Shown: positions 1 through 12,206, counted from the first letter of the stretch. The stretch is 64,000 bases of DNA from Hysterium pulicare CBS 123377 (GCA_000467715.1 AJFK01000780.1:1-64000); one strand, 5' to 3'. A program made the numbers and translations. The notes: generated by a model not told the origin, from the letters alone.

Positions 1-4
1 TGTA

Positions 5-1357
5 TCATCGAAAGGAAAACCCGTAGGGAAAGAAACCTGGAAGTAGGAAAGGTTCGTACACGGCGGGTGTGATACATTCATTTTCGTCATTTGATTTTGA
101 GATTCCACAAAGATCCTTTTGCGTCTCGTTGACATTTTCCCCAATCAATATTTGGAGCGCTTGAAGATCACTTCGTGTTGCGGACGACAGGTAAGGACCC
201 CGTGATGCAACAATATCGGTATGAACTTCGGACAGGTCGATAAGATCCGAGAAAGACATCAAGTCAGAATTAGTGGGCACTGTTTCGCTCTTCTGTCCTC
301 CGGCGGTTATTCGCTTGTACGCTCGGGAGCTCATGACTACTTCGTCGAAGTCAAAATGTGTTGGTGTAACCGGGGTTATCGTATCATCGAAAAGATCGAA
401 GAAACTATCTCGGCGGGTGGTCTCCCCTAGTATGGAATCTGGAGTCTGGACACCTGGATGGGATCGTCTTAGGGACTGTCGATGAATAGCAAACTTTTGT
501 AGAGACACGTTCATGTCCATGAGTATATGCTTCATTTCTGTGATGGAGTCCCTAAAATAGTAATGCAGGTCAGTATACATCTCTCCTACAGTACAAAGTC
601 GAAGGGAGGAGTTTCATATGTGAGAGTAGACCGTCATCCACTTAAAATCTGGTAGTAAATGACAAGGGGGTGTGTCGAGCAATCACTATTTTCCAAATTG
701 CCTGTCACCCAGAGCGTGGTAGTTGTCGACGGCTGACTGTCTCACGGAGCTGATGTCTCCAGGTTATTTTGACAAGTGAATTGCGTTCAATCTGCGTTTG
801 CTCGACAGAAATATAGTTATCTCAGCATACTCACATTTGTATAAGATCAATAAGCAAAGACAAAGCGGTCTGTTGTCCACGGATCTGCTCTAACCGCTCT
901 CTCATTGCCTCCTCATTCCAGATCGTAAGAAAGCTTCTTTTCCATGAGCCTTTCTTAGCTTTCAAGGTGCCTTTAGTAATCTTCTGGATATCCTCTTCGA
1001 GGCAGGAGAAAACAAGCATACATCCCGTCAGAGCTTTGTCGAAGACGTCTCGAACATTGGGCTTAGATTCGAACTGGTAAGATGCTGCATCCACATCCTG
1101 AAGCAGTAGTGTTTGGATTCGCGAGAGGGAGGCACTGATAATGGTCGTTTCTGAGCATAGCGCTGCCAGGGTGACGGGCGATCGCTTGAACTTGCATTTA
1201 TACTCGTAAAATGTATTCGCAGCAGTGATGGAGGAGACGGTTATCCTCAGCTGTTATCATTCCGAGGTTCTTGTTAGCAGCGTCCAGAAGGCAAACCTCG
1301 TTGCAATGTGTCTGGCAGCTCACTCACCACACTAGCCGTAATCGAAAGTGGATCCAT
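5..1357 (-). CDS. Small protein with fungal STAND/NLR-type N-terminal domain
   Basis: I reconstruct three exons: 1357..1328, 1250..835 and 551..5 (introns of 77 and 283 bases, donors GTGAGT and GTGAGT). The phases join without a stop to give 330 residues. The product starts MDPLSITASV, the hallmark start of fungal NLR-like and related proteins carrying the fungal N-terminal helical domain (the domain also named for azaphilone cluster protein L). It then runs through a predicted helical region with the segment SRIQTLLLQ around residue 60 and RSLRRSHPGVQ near residue 175. No NACHT, NB-ARC or repeat domain follows; the C-terminal half is acidic and serine-rich and ends in FLLPGFFPYGFSFR. In the family such domains are used in signalling or programmed cell death of NLR-like receptors; here the domain stands alone, so the role is unknown. 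The 283-base second intron is long for this window and could hide another exon. Confidence 0.7.
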
Positions 1358-3174
1358 GCTAGATTTGAAGGTAGAATATGTGATTCGCTAGTAGAGTTTA
1401 ATAGAAAACCAATCACGGAAGAAAGCTTGTATAGCACGAGAAGAAGTTCTAGAAGATAGCGAAGAAGAATTGAATCGAGATGACTGAGCTGAGCGAGTGT
1501 TGGAGGAAACTGACAACGATCGTGTAGTATTCTAGGAGAGTGGTATTCGGAAAATAATAATTTGGAATTGGCAAGTAAAGAGCGAAAAAGATTCAATTCA
1601 GATAAAGGGGATCAAGATTCACATTAGACGCCACCCACAAGGCACTCACAAGGCTGTGCTCGATAATGTTCACCGGTGATGTCGTAACCTGTGTAACTCT
1701 GCCTTTCCAGACACATGAAACTGAATAATGCCTAAATTGCAAATCGTTTACTTCATGAGGACAGCTTGAAGCCTTTTACCAAGTCCGAATTGTCCCTGTA
1801 GCACAACGGGCATAACAACCCGCTGGATTCTGGGCTGAGCGTGACCGTCGTGATGACCCTTCTTACTGTCCACGTACATCGTTGACTTTAGTAATGTGAT
1901 TTTAAAGGCATATCTAGCCCTTAGCGGATGTTGAAACTATCAATATACAGCCTTCTGTTTTGCATGTGCAGAAAAAAGGGTCCAAGTTGTCCTGCTGATG
2001 TAGGTGTTGCTCAGCCTCGCAAGAAGCTAAGCTAACCTGATCGAGCCGTTTCTTCGTAGCGTGAACAAGAACACCAGTTCGAAGAGCACTGCCTTGTAGC
2101 TGACTACAAAAACATGCCGGATTACCTAAGACTTTATTTAGCAGACTTTACAAGCCCTGCCGTTCACGTGTTGATTTGATGTCTACCCTGTACACTGTAT
2201 CATCATTCAATCTTTCTTCTAACTTTGGGTGTAATAGTTCGCTGGATTCTGGGCTGCGCATCAACATCGCGATGACTCTTCTTGCTATCCGCGTACATCA
2301 TTTGACCTTGGTGTTGCGAATCTAGAGGCGTATCTCGCTCTCAACGGATGTTGATTTATCGTTTTTACAGCCTTCTGTTGTTGAATATGCAGGAAAAATG
2401 AAGCCTTAACACAAGCCTTAACACAGCCTCGCTGAAGCAAAGCTAACCTAATCGAGCCATTTCTTCGTAGCGTAAATGGTCAGGTCGCAGCCCTACAGTC
2501 GGTCAAGAGAACGCACCGAATCATCTTCAACACTCGGCCCGGTCATTATCGCAAGCCTTGCCGTTTACGTGCTGTTCAACGTGTATTCTGCATCAGCATT
2601 CAATCTTTCCTCCAACTTCGCTGTTCGAGGCATGAAAGCTAAGGGCTGAGACTCACTGATGAGGCCTCTATCCATGTAGGCAACATCCACGAAATGGGAT
2701 ACAACTCGCTTATTCGCCCATCGGCCGCAATGATAGTTTCAAAGTCAACGCCTACGTCCGAAAACGGCTGTCCCGTTATAAAAAGAAGAGCGTTGGAGAA
2801 TAATGCTTATGCGAGATTGGCTCCAAAAACCAGGGTTACGCTAAACCCAAGAAGGCGTCACACTGCAACCCACATTTGCGCTAAACTTATTCAGGAAGAT
2901 TTAGCGTAGCGCTGTGAATGGAGCTGTAGGTAGGTATTTTGGGGGCGTGTTGCATGAGAGGATTGGAGGCTGGGGCGGAGAGAGAAGTTTTTATAAGATG
3001 GAAAGTGTCCCACTTGAGATGAGACATCAGACAGCATACAAAGCACCACCTTGACTACTTCTCAGCAAGTTTGGACTTGAGCATCCCATAGCATTTTATC
3101 TATCAACTTCTTCATCTCCCTTCTCGTCATCCATCACATTTCCGAGCCGAAAGAAATTTCCCCCCAAGTCAACG
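1358..3174. other. Intergenic region, 1.8 kb, with a diverged direct repeat
   Basis: No gene is recognised. It contains the tandem repeat described separately (1821-2227 and 2240-2620). The last 200 bases are the promoter of the downstream membrane-protein gene, with a TATA-like TTATAAGA at 2991-2998 and a pyrimidine-rich leader before the ATG at 3175. Confidence 0.6.
1821..2620. repeat. Diverged direct tandem repeat of about 400 bases, two copies
   Basis: Copy 1 (about 1821-2227) and copy 2 (about 2240-2620) share ordered blocks: CGCTGGATTCTGGGCTG (1821 and 2240), the CACGTACATC/CGCGTACATC block, GCGGATGTTGA/ACGGATGTTGA, ACAGCCTTCTGTT, CTAACCTGATCGAGCC versus CTAACCTAATCGAGCC followed by TTTCTTCGTAGCGT, the CGTTCACGTG/CGTTTACGTG block, and CATTCAATCTTTCTTC/CATTCAATCTTTCCTC near each end. 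Offsets between matching blocks run from 419 down to 394, so small indels have accumulated. Many differences are C/T or G/A transitions, which would fit repeat-induced mutation, but I have not counted them. I see no coding capacity and cannot assign a mobile-element family. Confidence 0.75.
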
Positions 3175-4083
3175 ATGACTCTCCCAGCCCACGGCATAGT
3201 AGCCGTCATCGAACTGATCCTCTACCTCTTCCTCCTCGTCCCAACCCTCTACAACGTCTTCCACCACGGCATCCGAAAACACATCTCCTGGGTCCTGCTC
3301 GCCCTTTTCACACTCGTCAAGATCACTGGCGCCGGCATGCTCATCTACGTAACCCAACACCCGCGCACCGCCTCCACCGGCGTCCAAGTCGCGACCCAGA
3401 TCCTCTACCAAATAGCTCTGGGTCCTCTGCTCAGCGCTACTCTGTCGTTTCTCAACCCCCGCGACCAACCTGGAAGCACTGGTAGTGGTGGACGTGGTGG
3501 AAGAGGGCTTCTGGGTGGTGGCCTTCTCTCCATTCTGCAGGGCGAATCGCTGCCGCGAGTTCTCCGACTCATCCATACAATCATCATAGCTGCCGTCGCG
3601 CTGGGTGTAGTCGGAGGTACGGATCGAGCGCCAACGAGTGACGGGAAGCTTGGAAGCGATTACGACTCTGGAGCTACTTTACTGAAGGTCTCGTCGATCC
3701 TATTGCTGGTCGCTCTGATCGGTATTACCTACGGTCTCGTCCGATACTTCCCTAGTAGGCAACAGTTGCCTGAGCCGCAGAGGACGTTGCTGCTTTATAT
3801 CGCTGTGGCGCTGCCGCTGTTGTTGATTCGAGTCATTTACAGTCTACTAGGTTCATTCAATCTGAGCACCACGAAAGAGACAAAGACGAATACTTGGAAT
3901 ACGTTTAGTGGGAGTGTGGCGGCTTATGTGCTCATGTCCATGCTGGAGCAGGTTGGCATCGTGGTAATTTATACTGTTGGAGGGTTTATTGCGAAGCGGA
4001 GAGAGAACGATGAGGTTAGAGCTGTGGTGCAGGCTGGTGAGGAGCATGAGATGGGCACTGAAAGGGGTAAGTGTGGAGTTTAA
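3175..4083 (+). CDS. DUF7702 family seven-helix membrane protein
   Basis: This is a single-exon gene of 302 residues whose layout matches the fungal DUF7702 family. Seven hydrophobic helices can be seen: about residues 8-28, 38-59, 72-92, 129-146, 165-187, 202-223 and 246-268. A glycine/serine-rich linker (GSGGRGGRGLLGGGLL) lies between helices 3 and 4, and the tail is charged and cytosolic-looking. The start is chosen because the ATG at 3175 follows a pyrimidine-rich leader and directly precedes the first helix. The family is common in Pezizomycotina and has no assigned function; it has receptor-like topology, but no ligand or partner is known. Its neighbours do not point to a pathway. The opposite strand in the same interval has a 135-codon open frame that is only a shadow. 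Confidence 0.85.
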   Translation: MTLPAHGIVAVIELILYLFLLVPTLYNVFHHGIRKHISWVLLALFTLVKITGAGMLIYVTQHPRTASTGVQVATQILYQIALGPLLSATLSFLNPRDQPGSTGSGGRGGRGLLGGGLLSILQGESLPRVLRLIHTIIIAAVALGVVGGTDRAPTSDGKLGSDYDSGATLLKVSSILLLVALIGITYGLVRYFPSRQQLPEPQRTLLLYIAVALPLLLIRVIYSLLGSFNLSTTKETKTNTWNTFSGSVAAYVLMSMLEQVGIVVIYTVGGFIAKRRENDEVRAVVQAGEEHEMGTERGKCGV

Positions 4084-4848
4084 ACACATGATGATTTGTG
4101 GCTTAGAGCTAGTTGGGAGGGAGACGCTGACTTGTTGTGCTGTTTGGACATATTGCTTCCTGATAATCGTACTTAAGCGTTTGAGTTCTGGAGTATTTCT
4201 TTGGGAAATAGAAAATGGCGGAAGATGTTTTCCCTGTATTTTATCCCTGTATTATATTGTCGAACGAGTATAAGAAATTGGAAAAGAAAATCTCCGAGAA
4301 AGTGTGCAGTCTGAAGACCTCGTCAAGCCCTACCTCCGTAGTGGTCTAAAGAATTCACTGCTCTGTACGATGTGACGCCCATTTATATCAAGGTTGTCGC
4401 CATATACTGAGCTGTTTAGCCTCCGCAACAGGCTTTGAATGGAGTCTCTGACTAAGAGCTTCCCAATTTATCGTCTTGGGCCTAGACCCAGTTTAGGGTA
4501 GTTGGGAAAATGTATTAAATAAAAGATAGCTGATCACTTCACTAACGCTAGCGGGCATGATCACGTTGGAACATATTAAGAATCATAGGCATTAGCAGTC
4601 TGAACAATATCATTCCGAGTAAAGACTTACTACTAAACTGTCACGGTCTCCATCAAGCCGTCCCGAACGGGTTGTCCATTGAGACTAATTCATGACGATT
4701 CCTGCCGGCCTGATTATACATACAACGAAAGTAGTCAGTTCCAATCCTCGCTCTGCCATATCTTTAGCTCGCACTTATCGGTAGCCCTAGCAACCTGTCC
4801 GCCCAATGTCTCAAAACGGTGACTGTTGCGAAGTATCATACGGACCCC
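4084..4848. other. Convergent intergenic region (765 bases)
   Basis: It lies between the stop codons of the DUF7702 gene (plus) and PRP3 (minus). It is AT-rich, with no ORF or RNA gene that I recognise. It must hold both 3' untranslated regions and poly(A) sites. Confidence 0.6.
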
Positions 4849-6606
4849 TCAGGGCAAGCTTCTAGCCTGCACCCAAAAGCTGTCCAACTTAGCCCTAGAG
4901 AGAGCATCCTTCGCATCACTCTCGGTCTCGCAGACTTTGGATTTCCAGTTCCGAAAAGCGCGCTGTTTGACTTCCCCTTCAAAGATCAAGGTGCATTTGT
5001 TGAACGACATATCCTTCAGATTTCCCTGTTCGTCAATAGACTGCAGCCATTGCGCCTCAGCCTCCCTGTTTCCTTCACGCACGCTGTTGGGCATGGCGTT
5101 CTCGGTCCATTTGATTCGATTCAGCAGGAGCTTCTTGTAGAAGTTGATTGAATGTGCACCCCCTTCGACGACGACTAAGTTACACTTCGGGTGGAGGATG
5201 GTGACACCAGTCAATGCGTTCTGCTTCGCGTTGACGTCGACTTGATATCTGTGTTTACCATACGCCAAGCTATCAATCTTGAACACACACATGTGAAGAC
5301 CCTTCTGTGCATCTGTCTGTTGCTGTTTTGTGAGCTTTTCTTGACGTTGATCCTTGGTCAATTTCCGCTCTTCGTTGGCTCGCTCGTGCGCTTCTGCACG
5401 TTCACGGATTTGAGTTTCGACAACCATTTCGACGGCAGTTGGGTCCGCAATGGCTTGTTCACCCATGACACGCATCATGTTCCCACGCTTGACTTTTGGT
5501 GGTGGAGGTGGCTCAAGACCGAGTCGGATCTTTGCCTGTTTTTCCTTATGTTCGGCAGCACGCCGCATACGTCGAACCTTGGCCTGCTCCTTTGTAGTGA
5601 GATACATCGCTTTCATTGGAACTAAGAGCTGCTCCTGCGGTGGTTTCAACAAGACCGGGTGTTGAATATATACGGAAATGACTGAGTTGTCGGTATCGAA
5701 CTTGAGCTTCCCTGGTTCATCGATGGCACAATATGAATTGCCATCCAGAAGTCCTTCATCCCACCACTCCACATCTGGCGGAGCTTGGACAATGAAACCT
5801 CTCTCATTGTTTTCGTCGAGCCCAGCTCTGCGCGCCTGTTCTGCAATGTCCTTTTTGATCTTCTCAAGCCGAGCTTGCTGCCGCAATTTGGCCCCTTGTT
5901 CAATGTATTTCCCCTTCTGATTGAATATGAGTTTACGAGATATTCTATCACGTCCACCAGCAGTCTGGCCGCCAAGGCTGGCATCGTAATATGGATTCTG
6001 TTTGATTTCCTCCATGCTCGGCCCAGATATATCCAGTTGTCGCTTCGGAACCGGTGATTCTGTTCGTCTATTTGCCATGGTGGTAGCAAACTTTGGAGCC
6101 ATTGCTTGTTTGCCTTTGGACCGTGCGTCATTACTGGTGTCTCCCATCAACGCTGGATGGAGTCCGATACCGAGACCTCCCCTTGCACGTGGCATGGGTT
6201 CATCAATCTCGAGAGGCGGCGGAGGCGGCGGGGCTTGTGCTCTGGGTTGAGGACTCGAAGTCGCCGTAGCTCTTGTTGCTGCCATCCTAGCTCTGATGGC
6301 AGCCAGCCGTGTTGCGGTTTCGTCGGCGGCGTTTTGACCCGTTTGTGCTGGCGGAGCCGATGTAGCTGGTGCTGGAGAAGAGGAGCCAGCGGCATGATCT
6401 TGTTGTAATCGGGCAGCGACTGCACCAACCCGGGCTTTCGCCTGGGCGAGAGCAGCAGCTTTGGCTTTGGCTTTGGCGATAGCTGCCGCGATGTCTGGCT
6501 TGGCTGAGCCATTCGTTGCCGGAGCTGGGGAAGCGTTGTTAGACTTTGGGCGTTTGCTTCCATTTTGAATATCGCCATCTGCGGGATAGGGGCGCTTCTC
6601 CACCAT
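4849..6606 (-). CDS. PRP3: U4/U6 small nuclear ribonucleoprotein Prp3
   Basis: This is a single exon of 585 residues starting MVEKRPYPADGDIQNGSKRPK. The frame stays open another 66 codons upstream, but the ATG at 6606 is the family-like start and lies next to the bidirectional promoter. Residues 1-190 are low-complexity alanine, proline and lysine. The PRP3 domain follows (about 205-430) with the conserved NPYYDASLG segment and the GKYIEQGAKLRQQARLEKIK helix. The C-terminal DUF1115 ferredoxin-like domain (about 455-580) contains VVVVEGGAHSINFYKKLLLNRIKW. In the family, Prp3 binds U4/U6 duplex RNA in the U4/U6.U5 tri-snRNP in the nucleus and is needed for spliceosome activation. It is divergent from RPA190, with 239 bases between the start codons. 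Confidence 0.95.
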   Translation of the reverse strand: MVEKRPYPADGDIQNGSKRPKSNNASPAPATNGSAKPDIAAAIAKAKAKAAALAQAKARVGAVAARLQQDHAAGSSSPAPATSAPPAQTGQNAADETATRLAAIRARMAATRATATSSPQPRAQAPPPPPPLEIDEPMPRARGGLGIGLHPALMGDTSNDARSKGKQAMAPKFATTMANRRTESPVPKRQLDISGPSMEEIKQNPYYDASLGGQTAGGRDRISRKLIFNQKGKYIEQGAKLRQQARLEKIKKDIAEQARRAGLDENNERGFIVQAPPDVEWWDEGLLDGNSYCAIDEPGKLKFDTDNSVISVYIQHPVLLKPPQEQLLVPMKAMYLTTKEQAKVRRMRRAAEHKEKQAKIRLGLEPPPPPKVKRGNMMRVMGEQAIADPTAVEMVVETQIRERAEAHERANEERKLTKDQRQEKLTKQQQTDAQKGLHMCVFKIDSLAYGKHRYQVDVNAKQNALTGVTILHPKCNLVVVEGGAHSINFYKKLLLNRIKWTENAMPNSVREGNREAEAQWLQSIDEQGNLKDMSFNKCTLIFEGEVKQRAFRNWKSKVCETESDAKDALSRAKLDSFWVQARSLP

Positions 6607-6845
6607 GTTGATGATGGTGGAGTGTGTGAGAGTGTGTGAGAGTGTGATGGAGATGAGTCGCGTGAAGTGGAAAAGTTGGGTTGACACTGCCTTCGTACCT
6701 TGGCGTTTGATGCTTTGTCGGCAAAACCCCGGTCGAAGTTGTCCCCGCCAAAAAATTGTCCCAGCATCACTTTTCTTGCAGGCTTCTTTCTCGAGCTTCA
6801 CCATACAGCCCTGCGCAAGGCCGTTGGTCGGACCACTCTTTCGTT
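6607..6845. promoter_or_regulatory. Compact bidirectional promoter between PRP3 and RPA190
   Basis: Only 239 bases separate the two divergent start codons, so both promoters must overlap here. No TATA box is obvious. A purine/TG repeat (6620-6652, repeats of GTGTGAGA) lies just upstream of the PRP3 ATG and would read as CT/CA-rich leader on the PRP3 strand. Confidence 0.7.
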
Positions 6846-9800
6846 ATGAATACTTCTCAACCTGTATCGTCGGCCATTTCCGGCGTGGAGTTTGAATTTC
6901 TTAGTTCCGAAGATGTCAGAGCTCTATCCGTCAAAAGAATCACAAATCCAAACACCTTCGATTCTCTGCTGCATCCTGTACCTGGCGGACTTCACGATGC
7001 TGCTCTAGGAGCATTCATGGACAGTCCGTAAGTTTAATCCTTTTGGATCTTTTCTGTTTTGCGTGGCTCTTTATGGACTATTTTTAACTTTCTTCTTCAC
7101 TTATATAGGTGCTCCACATGCAACCTGACTACCTTCCATGGCTGTCCAGGCCATTGCGGACATGTTGAACTCCCAGTACCAGTATATCATATAACTTTCA
7201 TGGAACAATGCCTGCGCCTTCTCCGAGCCAAATGCTGCTACTGTCATCGCCTGAAACTGGCCCGCGTCCAGACCAATCGCTTCGTATGCAAACTTCGACT
7301 CCTCCGATATGGTTTATTACAAGAGGCAGAAGACATTGATGAGCATGTAGACCTTTCCTCGGGGAAGAAATCCGCTGAACAGGAAGCTGGGTCGGATGCC
7401 TCCGAAGACGAAGACGGAGAAAGTGCTATCGCGAAGCGCAACGCTTATGTCAAAAGGATAATCAAGCAGGCTGGAATTTCAAAAAATGCTGAAAACCCAA
7501 TGGAAAAGACAGAGGCGATTGGGGAGGCCCGACGAATGGTAATAAAAGAATTCCTCGGCGAAATTACGAAGAGCAGAAAGTGCAGGAACTGTCAGGCGTG
7601 AGTGATCTGGTCAGTCTCACGTCGTTCAGACACTGATTATTGCAGCGTAAATCCAAGCTACCGGAAAGATAGATATGTGAAAATATTCCGGAAACCCTTA
7701 AACCAGAAAGAAAAGGCAGCTATGATTCAGGCTGGCAAAAAGATGGAAGATCCGCTCGATATCTTGCAGAAAAGAGAGCAACTGGCGAACAAAGGCCAGC
7801 CGGCCAGAGTCCATGCTGATGAAGGTGTTGCTGATCTTGAATCCCCTTCAGAAGAAGACGAGGATGTCGAAATGCGAGACACGCAAGAAGCCGATGGGGC
7901 TTTAATTGCAACAGAAACCATGACCACACCCGGCAGGAAAACTGGAAAAGCCGTAACGGAGACTGGCCCACAAGAATTTATTACCCCTGCGGAGGTTCGA
8001 GCCTCTTTGATACTACTGTTCGAGGAGGAGCAAGAGATTATGCGATTGGTGTACAGCCCACAGTCACGCGCAAAGTCTCGGACGGGGGTGAGCGCTGAGA
8101 TGTTCTTCGTGCACAACGTCATCATTCCCCCCAACAGATACCGAATGGAGGACAAGACTGGCGATTCAATATCGGAATCTCCGAAGAATTCACTATACAA
8201 GGCCATTTTAAACAACTGTGAGACGATGCGTCAGATACAAGATGAAATCAACGGCCAGGAGAGAGAGCACGGCTACCAGCGTCGTAATTTTGGCGATCTT
8301 CAGAACGCATGGATCACTCTTCAAGGGGCGGTGAACTCCTTGGTGGATCGTGAAGCAAATCCTGTTCAAGGCGCTGCTGGAAGATCGAATGCAGATGGCA
8401 TCAAGCAACATCTTGAGAAAAAGGAGGGTCTTTTCCGGAAAAATATGATGGGCAAACGTGTCAATTTCGCAGCTCGTAGTGTCATTTCCCCGGACCCTAA
8501 CATCGAGACCAACGAAATAGGTGTACCCCCGGTATTTGCGAAGAAACTGACATACCCGGAACCTGTCACGAATCACAATTTCTATGACCTGAAGGAAGCG
8601 GTTCTAAATGGTCCAGATAGATGGCCCGGAGCCGTTGCGATCGAGAACGAACATGGCCAGGTTATTGCTTTGAGGAAAAAGAACTTTGAAGAACGACAAG
8701 CTTTGGCAAATCAACTCCTTGCTCCTTCAAGCGCCATGGCTAGTGGTACCAGAAACAAGAAGGTGCATCGACATCTCAATAATGGCGATATTGTGATTAT
8801 GAACCGGCAACCGACTTTACACAAGCCCTCCATGATGGCCCATCGGGCGCGCGTACTCCCGGGAGAGAAGACCATTCGAATGCATTACGCAAACTGCAAT
8901 ACTTACAATGCCGATTTTGATGGAGATGAGATGAATATGCACTTCCCTCAGAACGAGATCGCAAGAGCCGAAGCCGCCACAATTGCGGATACCGATCATC
9001 AATATCTTTCTGCAACTGCCGGAAAGCCTCTTAGAGGATTGATTCAAGATCATATTTCTATGGGAGTGTGGCTCACTAATCGTGATACGTTCTTCAATCG
9101 GGAAGATTATCAGCAACTCTTGTATGCTTGCTTGAGACCGGAAGATAATCACACCACCTCTGGTTCTCTTCTAACTGTTCTTCCAGCGGTTTTAAAGCCT
9201 CGACCGCTGTGGACAGGAAAGCAAGTCATCACTTCGGTACTCAAAAACATCAGACCTCAAACACATCCAGGTTTGACCTTAACTTCAAAATCGCAGACAT
9301 CCGCAAATCTCTGGGGAGATAACTCAGAGGAGCAGACCGTCATTTTCAAGGATGGCGAATTGCTTTGTGGCATTCTAGACAAAGGCCAGATTGGACCTGC
9401 GGGTGGTGGCTTTGTGAACTCGGTCTACGAAGCCTATGGACACACAGTCGCGGGCAGACTACTGAGTGTACTTGGGCGACTGCTAACAAAGCTACTTCAC
9501 ATGCGCGCTTTCTCTTGCGGTGTTGAGGACCTGATTCTTACCAAGGAAGGAGATGAGGCGCGTCTCAAGGCACTGAAACAGGCGGACATTGTGGGGCTCC
9601 AGGTAGCCGCAAAGTATGTTTCATTGAACAGAAAAAGCATAGATCCCAACGACCCAGAGCTACGGAGGCGATTGGAAGACGTTCTCCGAGATAATTCGAA
9701 GCTGTCCGGACTCGATATGTTAACTAATAGTTCTACCGCGCAAATATCCACCGCAGTTACCACAGCATGCCTACCTGACCGCCTCATCAAATCGTTTCCC

Positions 9801-12206
9801 AAGAATCAAATGCAGGCCATGACAGGTTCTGGTGCAAAGGGAACTCTCGTCAACGCCAATCAGATTTCTTGTAATTTAGGACAGCAGGTTTTGGAAGGGC
9901 GACGTGTTCCGGTCATGGTTAGCGGAAAGACATTGCCTTGTTTCAAACCTTTCGACACTAGTGTTCGCGCCGGAGGATATGTTGTCAACCGCTTTTTGAC
10001 AGGCGTCCGACCGCAGGAGTACTATTTCCATACCATGGCTGGTCGAGAAGGTCTGATCGATACGGCCGTTAAGACTTCACGTTCCGGTTACTTGCAGAGA
10101 TGTATAGTCAAAGGCATGGAGGGTCTACGGGTGGAGTACGATACTTCGGTTCGCGATGCTGACGGCAGCATGATTCAATTCCTCTACGGCGAAGATGGTC
10201 TGGACGCAACGAAAGAGAAATACCTCAACGATTTCAAATTTCAGGCCGAAAATTTCTTTTCTCTATATCAAAACTTGAATATGCAGGAGAGCTATGCCAC
10301 AATTCACAGCGAAGAAGCTAGCGAATGGACGAAAGCGGCTTATAGGAAGGTCAGAAAGACCGGCGATATAGCAGCGATGGATCCTACCCTCTCAATATTC
10401 TCACCATCTCGATTTAGTGGCAGCACTTCGGAGAAGTTCTATGCGGCAAAGAAAGCGGTTAGTTCATTCGTCTTAAGTACTGTTTTGGCACATTGACTGA
10501 AATTTATCCAGTACTGCGACACGAATCCAGATAAGCTTCTCAAGAAGAAGAAAAAAGATCCTGAAGGCGCGGTCCTCCGCAAGAACTTTGAAGCTGCACT
10601 GGATATCAAATACCTCAAATCTATCGTTGAGGCAGGTGAAGCCGTCGGTGTCGTTGCCGGCCAATCCATTGGAGAGCCGTCCACACAGATGACTCTCAAC
10701 ACCTTTCATTTGGCTGGGCACTCAGCGAAGAACGTTACCCTGGGTATTCCACGTCTTCGTGAAATTGTTATGACTGCTAGTGCGAACATCTCCACACCTG
10801 CGATGACGCTATACCCGCATCCAGAAATTACCAAAGAAGAAGGAGAGACTTTCGCAAAGAGTATTAGTCGTCTTCCCTTATCAGCAGTTCTGAATAAAGT
10901 TACAGTAACTGAAAAGATCGGTAAGGGTATTGCGTACGGACAGGCTAAGGTCTATAAGATTCGTCTGGAATTCTACCCTTCCGACGAGTACTGCAGGGAG
11001 TATGCTATCAAAATCAAAGATGTCGCCGCCTCAATCGAACGGAAATTCATCCCCCGTCTCCAGAAGATCACCCGTGTCGAACTCAAGAAAAAAGGTCAAG
11101 AAAAGTCCCTAACAACCGCCGCAAAGGCGAAGTCCGATGCCGTACCTACTATCGGGGAGCCCTCAGGGACCATTGAGCAAGAACAAGCGCGAATGGAAAG
11201 AATGGGCAATGAAGGTGGAGATGAAGACGCTGAAAGCGATGATGGTGATGACGAGGGCGATGCAACGTACGATAAACAACGTGGGAACCGGCAAGACAGC
11301 GTTGAATTCGACGGACCGGATGAAGATGAACAAGCCTTAAATGCACAGGCCCGCCGAGAGGAATCCCCAGAAACAGAAGATGAGACTTATGGAGGCAGTC
11401 CTCGTGTTGGTAACAGTCCTGCTCCCTCCTCCCATTCCGAGGCAGAATCCGAAAACGAAGAAGAGGACGAAGCACGAAGGAACGCCATTGCAGAATCGGC
11501 CGCCATGAGAAAAGAGAATATATTGAAGAATTACACCGACGTGACAAACTTCAGATTCGACGAAAACCGCGGCCAATACTGCGAAATAACACTCGAATAT
11601 CCCTCCTCAACCGCCAAACTCTTGATGCTGCATCTTGTCGAACAAGCCGCGCATTTCGCTACCATCCAAGTCATCCCAGGCATCTCAAGCTGCCTTCTCT
11701 CTTCCGAAAAAGTCAAAGATAAGGCCACCGGAAACGATATAGAAATCCCCGTTGTCCTCGCCGAAGGCGCCAATCTCATCGCAATGCGAGATTACCAACA
11801 TATCATCGACCCAGATCGTCTCTTCACAAACGACATAGCAGCAATGCTCCGTCTCTACGGCGTAGAAGCCTGTCGCGCATCCATCATCCGTGAAATGCAC
11901 GCCGTTTTCAGCGGCCACGGCATCAGTGTTGATCATCGTCATCTCAACCTCATCGCAGATACGATGACGAGAGGCGGAGGCTATACTCCCTTTAATAGGA
12001 ATGGACTCCGGAGCTCTACGTCCCCGTTTATGAAAATGAGTTTTGAGACTACGGTTGGGTTTTTGAGAGATGCGGTTTTGGAGAGGGATTGGGATGAACT
12101 TAAGAATCCGTCTAGTAGGATTGTGGTGGGTGCTTTGGGGAAAGTGGGTACGGGGTCTTTTGATGTTTTTACGCCTGTTGTTCTAGATAGTGAGGCGAGT
12201 GTGTAA
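6846..12206 (+). CDS. RPA190: DNA-directed RNA polymerase I largest subunit (A190)
   Basis: Four exons: 6846..7027, 7109..7597, 7646..10457 and 10512..12206, giving 1725 residues, the usual size for fungal A190. The N-terminal clamp zinc site [18 protein letters not shown] crosses the first exon junction, and CCYCHRLK and CRNCQ supply the second zinc pair. The catalytic loop [10 protein letters not shown], which holds the three Mg-binding aspartates, lies near residue 645. The bridge-helix region contains [26 protein letters not shown] long acidic linker follows (encoded about 11190-11510, rich in D, E and S), which is typical of the Pol I jaw and not of Pol II, and there is no CTD heptad repeat. 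The enzyme makes 35S pre-rRNA in the nucleolus. Introns are 80, 48 and 54 bases. The gene is divergent from PRP3 and convergent with the PXA-PX gene (284 bases between stops). Confidence 0.97.

Noticed and set aside
5646-6770. Several long frames overlapping PRP3 (161 and 207 codons)
   Set aside because: Alternate-frame shadows of the Prp3 coding sequence.
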